NCBI GenBank assembly: GCA_028871455.1
Contig: JAGWNF010000023.1
Span: 1-38,820 of the forward strand
From: Alphaproteobacteria bacterium
Lineage (GTDB): Bacteria; Pseudomonadota; Alphaproteobacteria; ATCC43930; CGMCC-115725
DNA: 38,820 nt
Direction of reading: 5' to 3'
Below are positions 31,975 to 38,820 of this stretch, in pieces (within the stretch, counting starts at the first letter, position 1; each line of letters begins with the position of its first letter). A program made the position numbers and the translations under genes. Under the pieces are notes generated by a model that was given only the letters and a program-made list of their open reading frames with translations, did not search any database and had not been told where the DNA came from.

Positions 31975-34020
31975 ATGCCGACGCTGACCGTCAATGGGAC
32001 AAAGGTCGAGGTGCCGGCGGGGGCGACGGTGCTTCAAGCCTGCCAGCAGCTCGGCATCGAGATCCCGGTTTTCTGCTATCACCGGAAGCTTTCGATCGCC
32101 GGGAATTGCCGCATGTGTCTCGTCGAAATGGAAAAATCGGCGAAGCCGATCGCCTCCTGCGCGATGCCGGCAGCCGACGGCATGGTGATCCATACCGAAT
32201 CAGAAATCGCGAGGAAGGCGCGCCACGGCGCGATGGAGTTCCTGCTGATCAACCATCCGCTCGATTGTCCGATCTGCGATCAAGGGGGCGAATGCGATCT
32301 GCAGGACGAGGCGATGGCGTACGGTTTCGACCGCGGGCGCTTCACCGAGGCCAAACGGGCGGTAGTGCCAAAGGATTTCGGGCCGCTGATCGGCACCTAC
32401 ATGACCCGCTGCATCCATTGCACACGCTGCATCCGGTTCCTGAACGAGGTCGCCGGCGTGCCCGAACTCGGTGCGACCTACCGCACGGAAGACATGCAGA
32501 TCGATACCTACGTCCAGAAGTCGCTGTCGTCGGAGTTGTCGGGAAACATCATCGATCTCTGTCCCGTCGGCGCATTGACCTCCAAACCGTACGCCTTCGC
32601 TGCCCGGCCGTGGGAATTAGTCAAGACCGAATCGATCGACGTGCTGGATGCGGTCGGCAGCAATATCCGCATCGATTCACGCGGACCGCAGGTGCTGCGT
32701 ATCTTGCCGCGCCTAAACGAGGATGTGAACGAAGAGTGGCTCGGCGATAAAAGTCGTTTCGCGATCGACGGTCTCATTCGTCGCCGCCTGGATCGTCCGT
32801 TCATCCGCGAGAACGGCAAGCTCAAGGAATCCACCTGGCGAGACGCATTGGCCTTTGTCTCAGCAAAGCTAAAATCGGTGCCAGGAAGCCGCGTCGCGGC
32901 AATCGCCGGCGATTTGGCCGACATCGAGGCGATGTTCGCGCTCAAGGAGCTGATGATCGCGCTGGGCTCGCCCAATCTCGATTGCCGCCAGGACGCAGCA
33001 GCGCTCGATCCCGCATGCCGCGCGAGCTATCTGTTCAACACGACGATCGCCGGCATCGAGCAGGCCGATTGCTGTCTGCTGATTGGCAGCGATCCGCGTC
33101 ACGAGGCCCCGATGATCAACGCGCGGCTGCGTAAGCGCTGGCTCCAGGGCCGCCTTACAGTGGCCGCCATTGGGCCCGCCGTTGATCTGACTTACCCCGT
33201 CACCAATCTCGGGCTCGGCCCCGAAATCCTGGAGTCTCTCGTCGCCGGAACACATCCCTGGACGCAACAACTCGAGACTGCCAAGGCGCCGATGCTTGTT
33301 GTGGGGCAGGGGGCGCTACGGCGCCGCGATGGCGCGCGCATCCTCGGCCGCGCACGCCGCCTGGCGGAACGCTGCAACTTGGTGCGGGCTGGCTGGAACG
33401 GCTTCAATGTTTTGCACCTGGCCGCCGCGCGCGTCGGCAGTTTGGATGTCGGATTTGTGCCGGGGCCGGGGGGCCGCGATCTCGAAGGCATTCTTGATGG
33501 TGCAAACGACGGCGACATCGAAGTCGTTTATCTGCTGGGGGCTGACGAAATCGACACGAAGCGCTTGGCGCCGGCTTTTGTAATCTATCAGGGGCACCAT
33601 GGCGATCGTGGCGCGGCCTGTGCGCACGTTGTTCTGCCGGGTGCGGCCTATACCGAAAAGGACGGGATCTACGTCAACACGGAAGGTCGGGTTCAAGTGA
33701 CCCGTCGAGCCGTATGCCCGCCGGGCGATGCTCGCGAAGATTGGAAGATTGTGCGCGCTCTGTCCGAGCAGGTTGGGTGCAAGCTGCCTTATGATTCCCT
33801 GAGTGCCCTTCGCCGGCGCCTGCAAAACGTTTATCCAATATTACGAAGTATGGACACGATCACCCCCGCCGCCTGGGGTCCGTTTGGGAGCGATGGGCTG
33901 CTCGACCCGTCGCCCTTCCGATATCCGATTATGGAGTTCTATCGAACTGATCCGATCAGCCGAGCGTCGCCGACCATGTTGGCTTGTGTGCAGGCCCGCG
34001 CCGCCTCACGCGCCCGCTAG
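31975..34020 (+). CDS. nuoG: NuoG, complex I 75-kDa-type subunit, stand-alone gene
   Basis: The 681-residue protein is the size of alphaproteobacterial NuoG. It has the [2Fe-2S] site CYHRKLSIAGNCRMC...SC (N1b, about 34-62), the His-Cys3 [4Fe-4S] site HPLDCPICDQGGECDLQD (N5, about 97-114) and the CIHCTRCIRFLNEV...CPVGAL site (N4, about 143-200). A degenerate molybdopterin-oxidoreductase domain follows (about 215-600, no cofactor cysteine). NuoG belongs to the NADH-oxidising arm of NADH:quinone oxidoreductase. No other nuo gene flanks it. It follows an NnrR-like box and lies between the nos operon and a formate dehydrogenase. The ribosome site is weak. It may be a second, alternative NuoG or the organism's only copy moved away. 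Confidence 0.9.
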   Translation: MPTLTVNGTKVEVPAGATVLQACQQLGIEIPVFCYHRKLSIAGNCRMCLVEMEKSAKPIASCAMPAADGMVIHTESEIARKARHGAMEFLLINHPLDCPICDQGGECDLQDEAMAYGFDRGRFTEAKRAVVPKDFGPLIGTYMTRCIHCTRCIRFLNEVAGVPELGATYRTEDMQIDTYVQKSLSSELSGNIIDLCPVGALTSKPYAFAARPWELVKTESIDVLDAVGSNIRIDSRGPQVLRILPRLNEDVNEEWLGDKSRFAIDGLIRRRLDRPFIRENGKLKESTWRDALAFVSAKLKSVPGSRVAAIAGDLADIEAMFALKELMIALGSPNLDCRQDAAALDPACRASYLFNTTIAGIEQADCCLLIGSDPRHEAPMINARLRKRWLQGRLTVAAIGPAVDLTYPVTNLGLGPEILESLVAGTHPWTQQLETAKAPMLVVGQGALRRRDGARILGRARRLAERCNLVRAGWNGFNVLHLAAARVGSLDVGFVPGPGGRDLEGILDGANDGDIEVVYLLGADEIDTKRLAPAFVIYQGHHGDRGAACAHVVLPGAAYTEKDGIYVNTEGRVQVTRRAVCPPGDAREDWKIVRALSEQVGCKLPYDSLSALRRRLQNVYPILRSMDTITPAAWGPFGSDGLLDPSPFRYPIMEFYRTDPISRASPTMLACVQARAASRAR

Positions 34021-34116
34021 AGCAAGCGCACCAGTGGTCCTTATGGGAGGGGTGGCTTGCCTTATATATATGCCCGTACGCCAGTGTAGGCGCGACCGAC
34101 CACGCCTTACCCAACC

Positions 34117-35163
34117 TTAGCGATAGCCGACGCACATGACATAGTCGTGCAGCAGTTGCTCCTCGTGCTCTAGATCTTCTATGAGCAATCCGAGGACGTC
34201 TCGAGCGATGGCAAGTCCAATCGGTCGCGAATCGTGATCGACGATCGGGATGTGCTTCAGACCATGACTTTTCATGTTGGACCAAACGTCGACTAGAAAA
34301 TCTCGCGGGCGACAGGATACGATCTCACGGGTCATCGCGGTTGAGATCGATATCTTGGAGCCGAAACCTCTGAACTCGCAGATTTCGCGAACAATGTCTG
34401 TTTTTGCAACGACCCCAGCAATCAGTCCATCTCTGTCGCATATGATGACGAGATTGGCTTCTTTGTTAGCTAGAAGCTTGGCGGCTTCGATGAAAGGAGC
34501 ATCCTGTTGAAGTGTGACCAGCTTTTTCCTTGCCAAGGGGAGCAGCCTTTCGACCAGCGCCGTCGAGCCTTTCCTAGGGGCCGACAATTTAAGGCGTCCG
34601 TTCTGACGGTATATTCTTCTCTCACCCTCGCGGCCTGCAGTCCGACTAGAATTTGGTGAAACGACCCTTAATGTCGACCGTCTCGTGCGTGTTCGGCGAA
34701 GCCGTTTCGTATGCGCGCGCGATGGATGGTGCTTGCGCATTTCCAGTAGCCATCGATTGAAATGTCGTCGGGACGTCGCCGTTTCTGTCTCCAGCCGAAC
34801 CTTAATTTGTTTTGCCGTAGAGGCGCTCAATTCGTGTTCGAATTCGTCGAGCGTCAGATCCCTTAGCCCGAGTCCAACTTTTTCGTGGTGCGAGTGCAAC
34901 CCAAGTGGAATCTCAACCTCCACCCTCAATACCCAATAGTCGCGCTCGAGATGGGGATCGACGGTTAGGACCACGAACTCGGTAACCACATCGATTCGAG
35001 CACGACGACCACCCCCACGGGCCGCACCGCCGGATTTGCCTTTTGTGATATGTTCCTTCGATATCGCCAGATCAAAGTTGGGCTGACCGTTTTCGGACTC
35101 CATCTCCGCTCGCAACAAGCGAACGACCTCAGTCGGGGGTAGGCGCAGAGTATGCGTCGGCAT
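34117..35163 (-). CDS. CBS-domain protein with an unassigned N-terminal domain
   Basis: The C-terminal part of this 348-residue protein (about 205-335) is a pair of CBS domains: LVTLQQDAPFIEAAKLLANKEANLVIICDRDGLIAGVVAKTDIV and REIVSCRPRDFLVDVWSNMKSHGLKHIPIVDHDSRPIGLAIARDV. CBS pairs bind adenine nucleotides. The N-terminal part (about 1-130) is a mixed alpha/beta domain (VVTEFVVLTVDPHLERDYWVLRVEVEIPLG) that I cannot place. A very basic linker (HPSRAHTKRLRRTRTRRSTLR) joins the two. The GC content is lower than in neighbouring genes. It stands alone, convergent with nuoG. Confidence 0.75.
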   Translation of the reverse strand: MPTHTLRLPPTEVVRLLRAEMESENGQPNFDLAISKEHITKGKSGGAARGGGRRARIDVVTEFVVLTVDPHLERDYWVLRVEVEIPLGLHSHHEKVGLGLRDLTLDEFEHELSASTAKQIKVRLETETATSRRHFNRWLLEMRKHHPSRAHTKRLRRTRTRRSTLRVVSPNSSRTAGREGERRIYRQNGRLKLSAPRKGSTALVERLLPLARKKLVTLQQDAPFIEAAKLLANKEANLVIICDRDGLIAGVVAKTDIVREICEFRGFGSKISISTAMTREIVSCRPRDFLVDVWSNMKSHGLKHIPIVDHDSRPIGLAIARDVLGLLIEDLEHEEQLLHDYVMCVGYR

Positions 35164-35590
35164 TATAAGAGTTGTCCCCCGTGATTCCGATTAAGCCAAG
35201 CCTCGGCTGCGCCGTTGATATGCGGCGTCCACTGCATCGGCGGCGAGACCTGCGGTCTTGATCTCGATACTGGCTTTCTGTTCATCACTTGATACCAGCC
35301 GTTTCCTAGCTCCACGACGAAGAAGCATTAGAGATCGAAGCCAATTATGAGCGAGGTGGCATTGCTCCGAATCAATGTGCCGAAGCAAGACGACTTGTCG
35401 TCATCCTGCGGCGTGAGCGCACGGTGACACCGATCTGCCAACTATATTTATCTGGCGTAAACCAGCCACATGTCTTCCGGCGTTGGCAACGAGATGTGGC
35501 CATCCGGCAGTTCTGGCGACAGAGTGAGAGTAGGCGCTTATCCGGTGAGAACTCGGTGTCGACTCAATTTTTAATTTGAGGCAGCGGCGG
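35164..35590. other. Sparse region between the CBS gene and formate dehydrogenase
   Basis: This 427-nt stretch is less GC-rich than its surroundings. It contains one doubtful 65-codon frame (35191-35388, minus) and an imperfect FNR-like sequence, TTGCTCCGAATCAA (35362-35375). From 35389 to 35590 I see nothing coding; no fdsC/fdhD or fdsD-like gene follows the dehydrogenase. Confidence 0.5.
35191..35388 (-). CDS. Doubtful 65-residue protein
   Basis: A complete frame gives a basic protein (RSLMLLRRGARKRLVSS, then KASIEIKTAGLAADAVDAAYQRRSRG). The first half uses many A/T-ending codons unlike the neighbours; the second half looks more like a gene. No ribosome site or family is recognised. It could be a gene, a remnant, or chance. 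Confidence 0.25.
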   Translation of the reverse strand: MLRHIDSEQCHLAHNWLRSLMLLRRGARKRLVSSDEQKASIEIKTAGLAADAVDAAYQRRSRGLA

Positions 35591-38416
35591 TCATGTCGGA
35601 ATCGGTTCGATCGGTTGCGTGGCGTCTTTACTCGCCGGAGGTTTTGGTGCCAATGTTTCAACCCGAGCTGCACAATACTTGAGCTCGGGAATCTTGCCGA
35701 ATGGATCAAGCTCGGGAATGGTCAAAAGGTTCGCAGCCGCTTCGGCATAGCAAAACGGGATGGACACCATCCCCGGTAGAATATTGCTATCTGCGCGTGC
35801 CCTGATCTCGATGGCACCGCGCCGCGTGATCACCCGGATTTTCGCGCCGGGTGTCAGCCCCATACGCTCGAGATCGTCGGGCGAGAGGCTCGCGACGGCT
35901 TCGGGCTCGATCGCGTCGAGGACCGTCGCGCGGCGCGTCATCGCCCCGGTATGCCAGTGCTCGAGCAGGCGACCGGTCGTGAGCACCATAGGATAGTCCT
36001 TGTCGGGCTCCTCCGCCGGGGGTTGGATCTCGATCGGCACCAGACGGCCGCGGCCGCTCTTGGTCGGGAAGCCGTTGCCGAACACGATGTCTTGGCCGGG
36101 TTGGTCCGAACCCGGGCAGGGGTACATGACGGAGCCTTCGCGCTCGAGCCGATCCCACGTGATGTTGTCGAGCGACGGCATGCCGAGCTTCATCTCGGCG
36201 AAGACGTCGGCCGGCCCCTTGTAGGTCCAGTCGAGCCCCAGCCGGCGAGCGATTTCCTGGATGATCCAAAGATCCTCGCGGGCGTCGCCCGGCAGCGGCA
36301 GCGCTTGGCGACCCAATTGCACCTGACGGTTAGTGTTCGTGACCGTGCCGCTCTTCTCGGGCCAAGCCGAGGCCGGCAGGAATACGTCCGCATAATAGGC
36401 TGTTTCGGTTAGGAACAGATCCTGCACGACGAGATGATCGAGTTTCGCCAGTGCTTCGCGAACATGATTCGCATTCGGGTCCGACATCGCCGGGTTTTCG
36501 CCCATAATGTACATGCCATGGATGACACTATCGTGAGCGGCATCCATGATCTCCACGGAGGTCAAGCCGCGCTTCGCATCGAGCTTGGCGTCCCATAGCT
36601 TCCCGTAGAACGCCCGCCGCTCCGGATCCTCGACCGAGATGTAATCTGGGTAGAACATCGGGATAAGGCCGACGTCCGACGCGCCCTGCACGTTGTTCTG
36701 GCCGCGCAGCGGGTGAAGGCCCGTGCCCGGACGGCCGATCTGGCCGGTGATCAGCGACAGCGCGATCAGGCAACGCGTGTTGTCGGTGCCGTGCACGTGC
36801 TGCGAGATTCCCATGCCCCAAAAAATAATCGCAGCCTTGGCACGGGCGTATATGCGTGCCACCGTTCTGAGTGTATCGGCATCGATTCCGCAGATCGGCG
36901 CCATCTTCTCTGGCGTGCGATCCTTAACGCTTTCAGCGAGCTTCTCGAAATCCTCGGTGTGCGCCTCGATATAGGCTCTGTTGTAAAGCTGCTCGGCAAT
37001 GATGACGTTCAGCAGGGCGCTCAAGAGAGCCGTATCGGTTCCGCCGCGAGGCTGGAGCATATACGTGGCATGGCGCTTCAGGAGCTGGCCACGCGGATCG
37101 ATGGCGATCAATGTCTTACCGCGCCTGGCTTCGTTTTTGAGGAACGTTGCGGCGACGGGGTGGTTTTCAGCCGGATTGGCGCCGATTATGACGATCACGT
37201 CGGCGTCCTTCGCCGCCATGAACGACGCCGTCACCGCGCCCGAGCCGATGCCTTCGAGCAGCCCGGCAACTGACGAGGCATGGCACAGACGCGTGCAGTG
37301 GTCGACGTTGTTGGTGCCGAAGCCCGCGCGCACCAGCTTTTGGAAGAGGTAGGCTTCTTCATTTGAGCCCTTGGCCGAGCCGAACCCCGCCAGGCCTTTC
37401 GGTCCGTGCGCGTCGCGAATCTTCTTCAGGCCAGCGGCCGCAGTTTCGAGTGCCTCTTCCCAGGTTGCCTCGCGGAAATGCGTCCACGGATTGCTCGGAT
37501 CGAGCGGCGCGTGCGCGTCCTTCTTCGCGCCCGGCTTGCGGATCATCGGCTTGGTCAGCCGCTGCGGATGGCTGACATAGTCAAAGCCAAATCGCCCTTT
37601 GACGCAGAGCCGGTTCAAATTTGCCGGACCGGTGTAGCCGTCGACATAGAGCAGCTTGTCGTCCTTGATCTTGTAGGTGATCTGGCAGCCGACGCCGCAA
37701 TACGGGCAGACGCTGTTGACTTCGCGATCGGGCGCTCCAGTCGGGAGGCCGCGTTCGTCCACCATGCTTGCCTCTAAAAGGGCGCCGGTCGGGCAGGCCT
37801 GGACGCATTCGCCGCAACCGACGCAGGTGCTGTCGCCCATCGGATCGTCGAAATCGAAGACGATCTTTTCTCGAAAGCCACGTCGCTCCATGCCGATGAC
37901 GTCGTTGACCTGGACCTCGCGGCAAGCACGGACACAAAGCGTGCAATGGATGCAAGCATCCAGATTGACAGCCATCGCCGGATGGCTCGGATCGGGCGCC
38001 ACGCGCGCACGAGCGGGGTAACGGCTTGTAGTGATCTCAACACGTTCGGCCCAATGCCAGAATGTCGAGTTGGGGTCGTGGGTCTCACCACGTTTCGGCT
38101 GATCGGCAACTAACAACTCAAAAACGGCGCCACGTGAGAACTTGGCCCGCTCTGATGCGATGCGAACCTTCATGCCGGGCGATGGCTTCCGGATACATGA
38201 CGCAGTCAGCACACGCTCGCCCTCGACCTCGACCACACAGGCGCGGCAATTGCCATCGGGCCGGTAGCCCGGTTCCGGGCTGTAGCAGAGATGTGGAATC
38301 TCCGTGCCGTGGCGATGCGCCACCTGCCAGATCGTCTCACCCGGCAACGCCTCGACCTCTTGGCCATCGAGCAGGAACCTGATGGGCTCGGCGATGATGT
38401 TGGAATTGTCCGTCAC
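35591..38416 (-). CDS. fdsA: NAD-dependent formate dehydrogenase, alpha (molybdenum) subunit
   Basis: The 941-residue protein oxidises formate to CO2 at a Mo/W bis-MGD centre. The N terminus has a NuoG-like [2Fe-2S] site (Cys44, 57, 60, 74), then two [4Fe-4S] motifs (Cys155/158/161/165 and Cys198/201/204/208). The catalytic domain begins with its own cluster, CPYCGVGC (Cys237, 240, 244) and Cys271. The Mo ligand and its partner are Cys378-His379 in CTRLCHASSVAG, so this is a Cys, not a selenocysteine, enzyme. The His-Cys3 cluster usual in FdsA between the 2Fe and 4Fe domains is missing: the segment reads ADQPKRGETHDPNSTFWHW. A GTG start at 38416 is supported by CCGGAGG and by the 4-nt overlap with the beta-subunit stop. 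It probably makes NADH from formate. Confidence 0.93.
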   Translation of the reverse strand: MTDNSNIIAEPIRFLLDGQEVEALPGETIWQVAHRHGTEIPHLCYSPEPGYRPDGNCRACVVEVEGERVLTASCIRKPSPGMKVRIASERAKFSRGAVFELLVADQPKRGETHDPNSTFWHWAERVEITTSRYPARARVAPDPSHPAMAVNLDACIHCTLCVRACREVQVNDVIGMERRGFREKIVFDFDDPMGDSTCVGCGECVQACPTGALLEASMVDERGLPTGAPDREVNSVCPYCGVGCQITYKIKDDKLLYVDGYTGPANLNRLCVKGRFGFDYVSHPQRLTKPMIRKPGAKKDAHAPLDPSNPWTHFREATWEEALETAAAGLKKIRDAHGPKGLAGFGSAKGSNEEAYLFQKLVRAGFGTNNVDHCTRLCHASSVAGLLEGIGSGAVTASFMAAKDADVIVIIGANPAENHPVAATFLKNEARRGKTLIAIDPRGQLLKRHATYMLQPRGGTDTALLSALLNVIIAEQLYNRAYIEAHTEDFEKLAESVKDRTPEKMAPICGIDADTLRTVARIYARAKAAIIFWGMGISQHVHGTDNTRCLIALSLITGQIGRPGTGLHPLRGQNNVQGASDVGLIPMFYPDYISVEDPERRAFYGKLWDAKLDAKRGLTSVEIMDAAHDSVIHGMYIMGENPAMSDPNANHVREALAKLDHLVVQDLFLTETAYYADVFLPASAWPEKSGTVTNTNRQVQLGRQALPLPGDAREDLWIIQEIARRLGLDWTYKGPADVFAEMKLGMPSLDNITWDRLEREGSVMYPCPGSDQPGQDIVFGNGFPTKSGRGRLVPIEIQPPAEEPDKDYPMVLTTGRLLEHWHTGAMTRRATVLDAIEPEAVASLSPDDLERMGLTPGAKIRVITRRGAIEIRARADSNILPGMVSIPFCYAEAAANLLTIPELDPFGKIPELKYCAARVETLAPKPPASKDATQPIEPIPT

Positions 38417-38820
38417 ACGACCTCCGGAAAGTATCGAAAGATCGTCGTTACGGAGTTCATGGCGGCTTGTCCGAGACCGCAAATCGACGCGTCGACCATG
38501 ACGCGGGCCAAATCCTTGAGAAGCGGTCGGTCCCAAACCGGTTTCGCTAGGAGCGTCACGGCCTTCTCCGTGCCAACGCGGCACGGCGTGCACTGACCGC
38601 AGCTCTCGTCTGCAAAAAATTTGAGCAGGTTGAGCGCGACGGCCCGCATATCGTCCTTGTCGGACAGCACGACAACTGCCGCCGAGCCGATCAGCGCGCC
38701 GTGCGGCTCAAGCGTGCCGAAATCAAGCGGCAGGTCGCCCATCGATGCCGGCAGGATGCCGCCCGAAGGGCCACCCGGCAGATAGCCCTTGAAAGTGTGG
38801 CCGTCGGCCATGCCGCCGCA
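38413..38820 (-). CDS. fdsB: Formate dehydrogenase beta subunit (NuoF-like), 3' part
   Basis: The last 135 codons of a NuoF-type flavoprotein subunit are seen; the gene continues beyond the right edge. The visible part has KGYLPGGPSGGILPASMGDLPLDF (NAD/FMN domain end), GSAAVVVLSDKDDM, and the [4Fe-4S] site ESCGQCTPCRVGTEKA with the later Cys in ASICGLGQAAMN. These are the C-terminal marks of NuoF/FdsB. With the alpha subunit, to which it is coupled by a GTGA overlap, it forms the NAD-reducing formate dehydrogenase. Confidence 0.92.
   Translation of the reverse strand, partial: CGGMADGHTFKGYLPGGPSGGILPASMGDLPLDFGTLEPHGALIGSAAVVVLSDKDDMRAVALNLLKFFADESCGQCTPCRVGTEKAVTLLAKPVWDRPLLKDLARVMVDASICGLGQAAMNSVTTIFRYFPEVV

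Noticed and set aside
35362-35375. TTGCTCCGAATCAA as an FNR box
   Set aside because: Only the right half is FNR-like, no -10 is visible in either direction, and it falls inside a doubtful reading frame.

Overview
This window is a GC-rich, densely packed chromosomal segment of an alphaproteobacterium, probably of the order Hyphomicrobiales. The evidence for this is a hopanoid gene (hpnH), a clade I Tat-exported NosZ, an NDUFS4-type accessory subunit of complex I, a NuoG of alphaproteobacterial length, a DUF6494 protein, an NsrR/NnrR regulator pair and a three-subunit-type NAD formate dehydrogenase. I see no tRNA, rRNA, CRISPR array, insertion sequence or integrase. The species cannot be told from the sequence alone.

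Left part (1-11.5 kb): the 5' end of hpnH with an apparent AUA start and a small membrane protein. Then come a truncated-haemoglobin/metE operon, nsrR, fdxA with a membrane protein, a DUF6494 protein, oxalyl-CoA decarboxylase, an NDUFS4-like protein, a haemerythrin-like protein, a Crp/Fnr regulator with a Lin0512 protein, and a DUF2478 protein. Middle (11.6-21.5 kb): a minus-strand operon runs from a 54-residue membrane peptide through a multi-spanning membrane protein, DUF2249, DUF2249, a DUF59/MIP18 protein, a 76-residue protein, DUF2249 and an AhpD-like protein to a quinol-type NO reductase. Next are xdhC-like/DUF1858, the nnrR-like regulator, a 62-residue protein, DUF1127 with a second haemerythrin, and an SPW membrane protein. 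Right part (21.7-38.8 kb): the complete N2O reductase operon HiPIP-nosX-nosR-nosZ-nosD-nosF-nosY-nosL. It is followed by a second AhpD-like gene, a stand-alone nuoG, a CBS-domain protein, and the distal end of a formate dehydrogenase operon.

Read together, this is an NO to N2O to N2 respiration and NO-defence island. No nitrite or nitrate reductase is in the window. qNor makes N2O, NosZ removes it, and globin, haemerythrins, FdxA and NsrR fit NO sensing or protection. MetE is a methionine synthase without cobalamin, so it should escape N2O damage to B12. Three kinds of recurrent promoter element tie the genes together: TTGCG-N4-CGCAA boxes (NnrR-like), two identical TTGATCTAGATCAA boxes (FNR/FixK type), and an AACATA-N9-TATATG element shared by the globin and fdxA promoters (NsrR candidate). 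The least expected members of the TTGCG set are two isolated complex I parts, the NDUFS4-like gene and nuoG. This suggests that complex I may be remodelled during denitrification.
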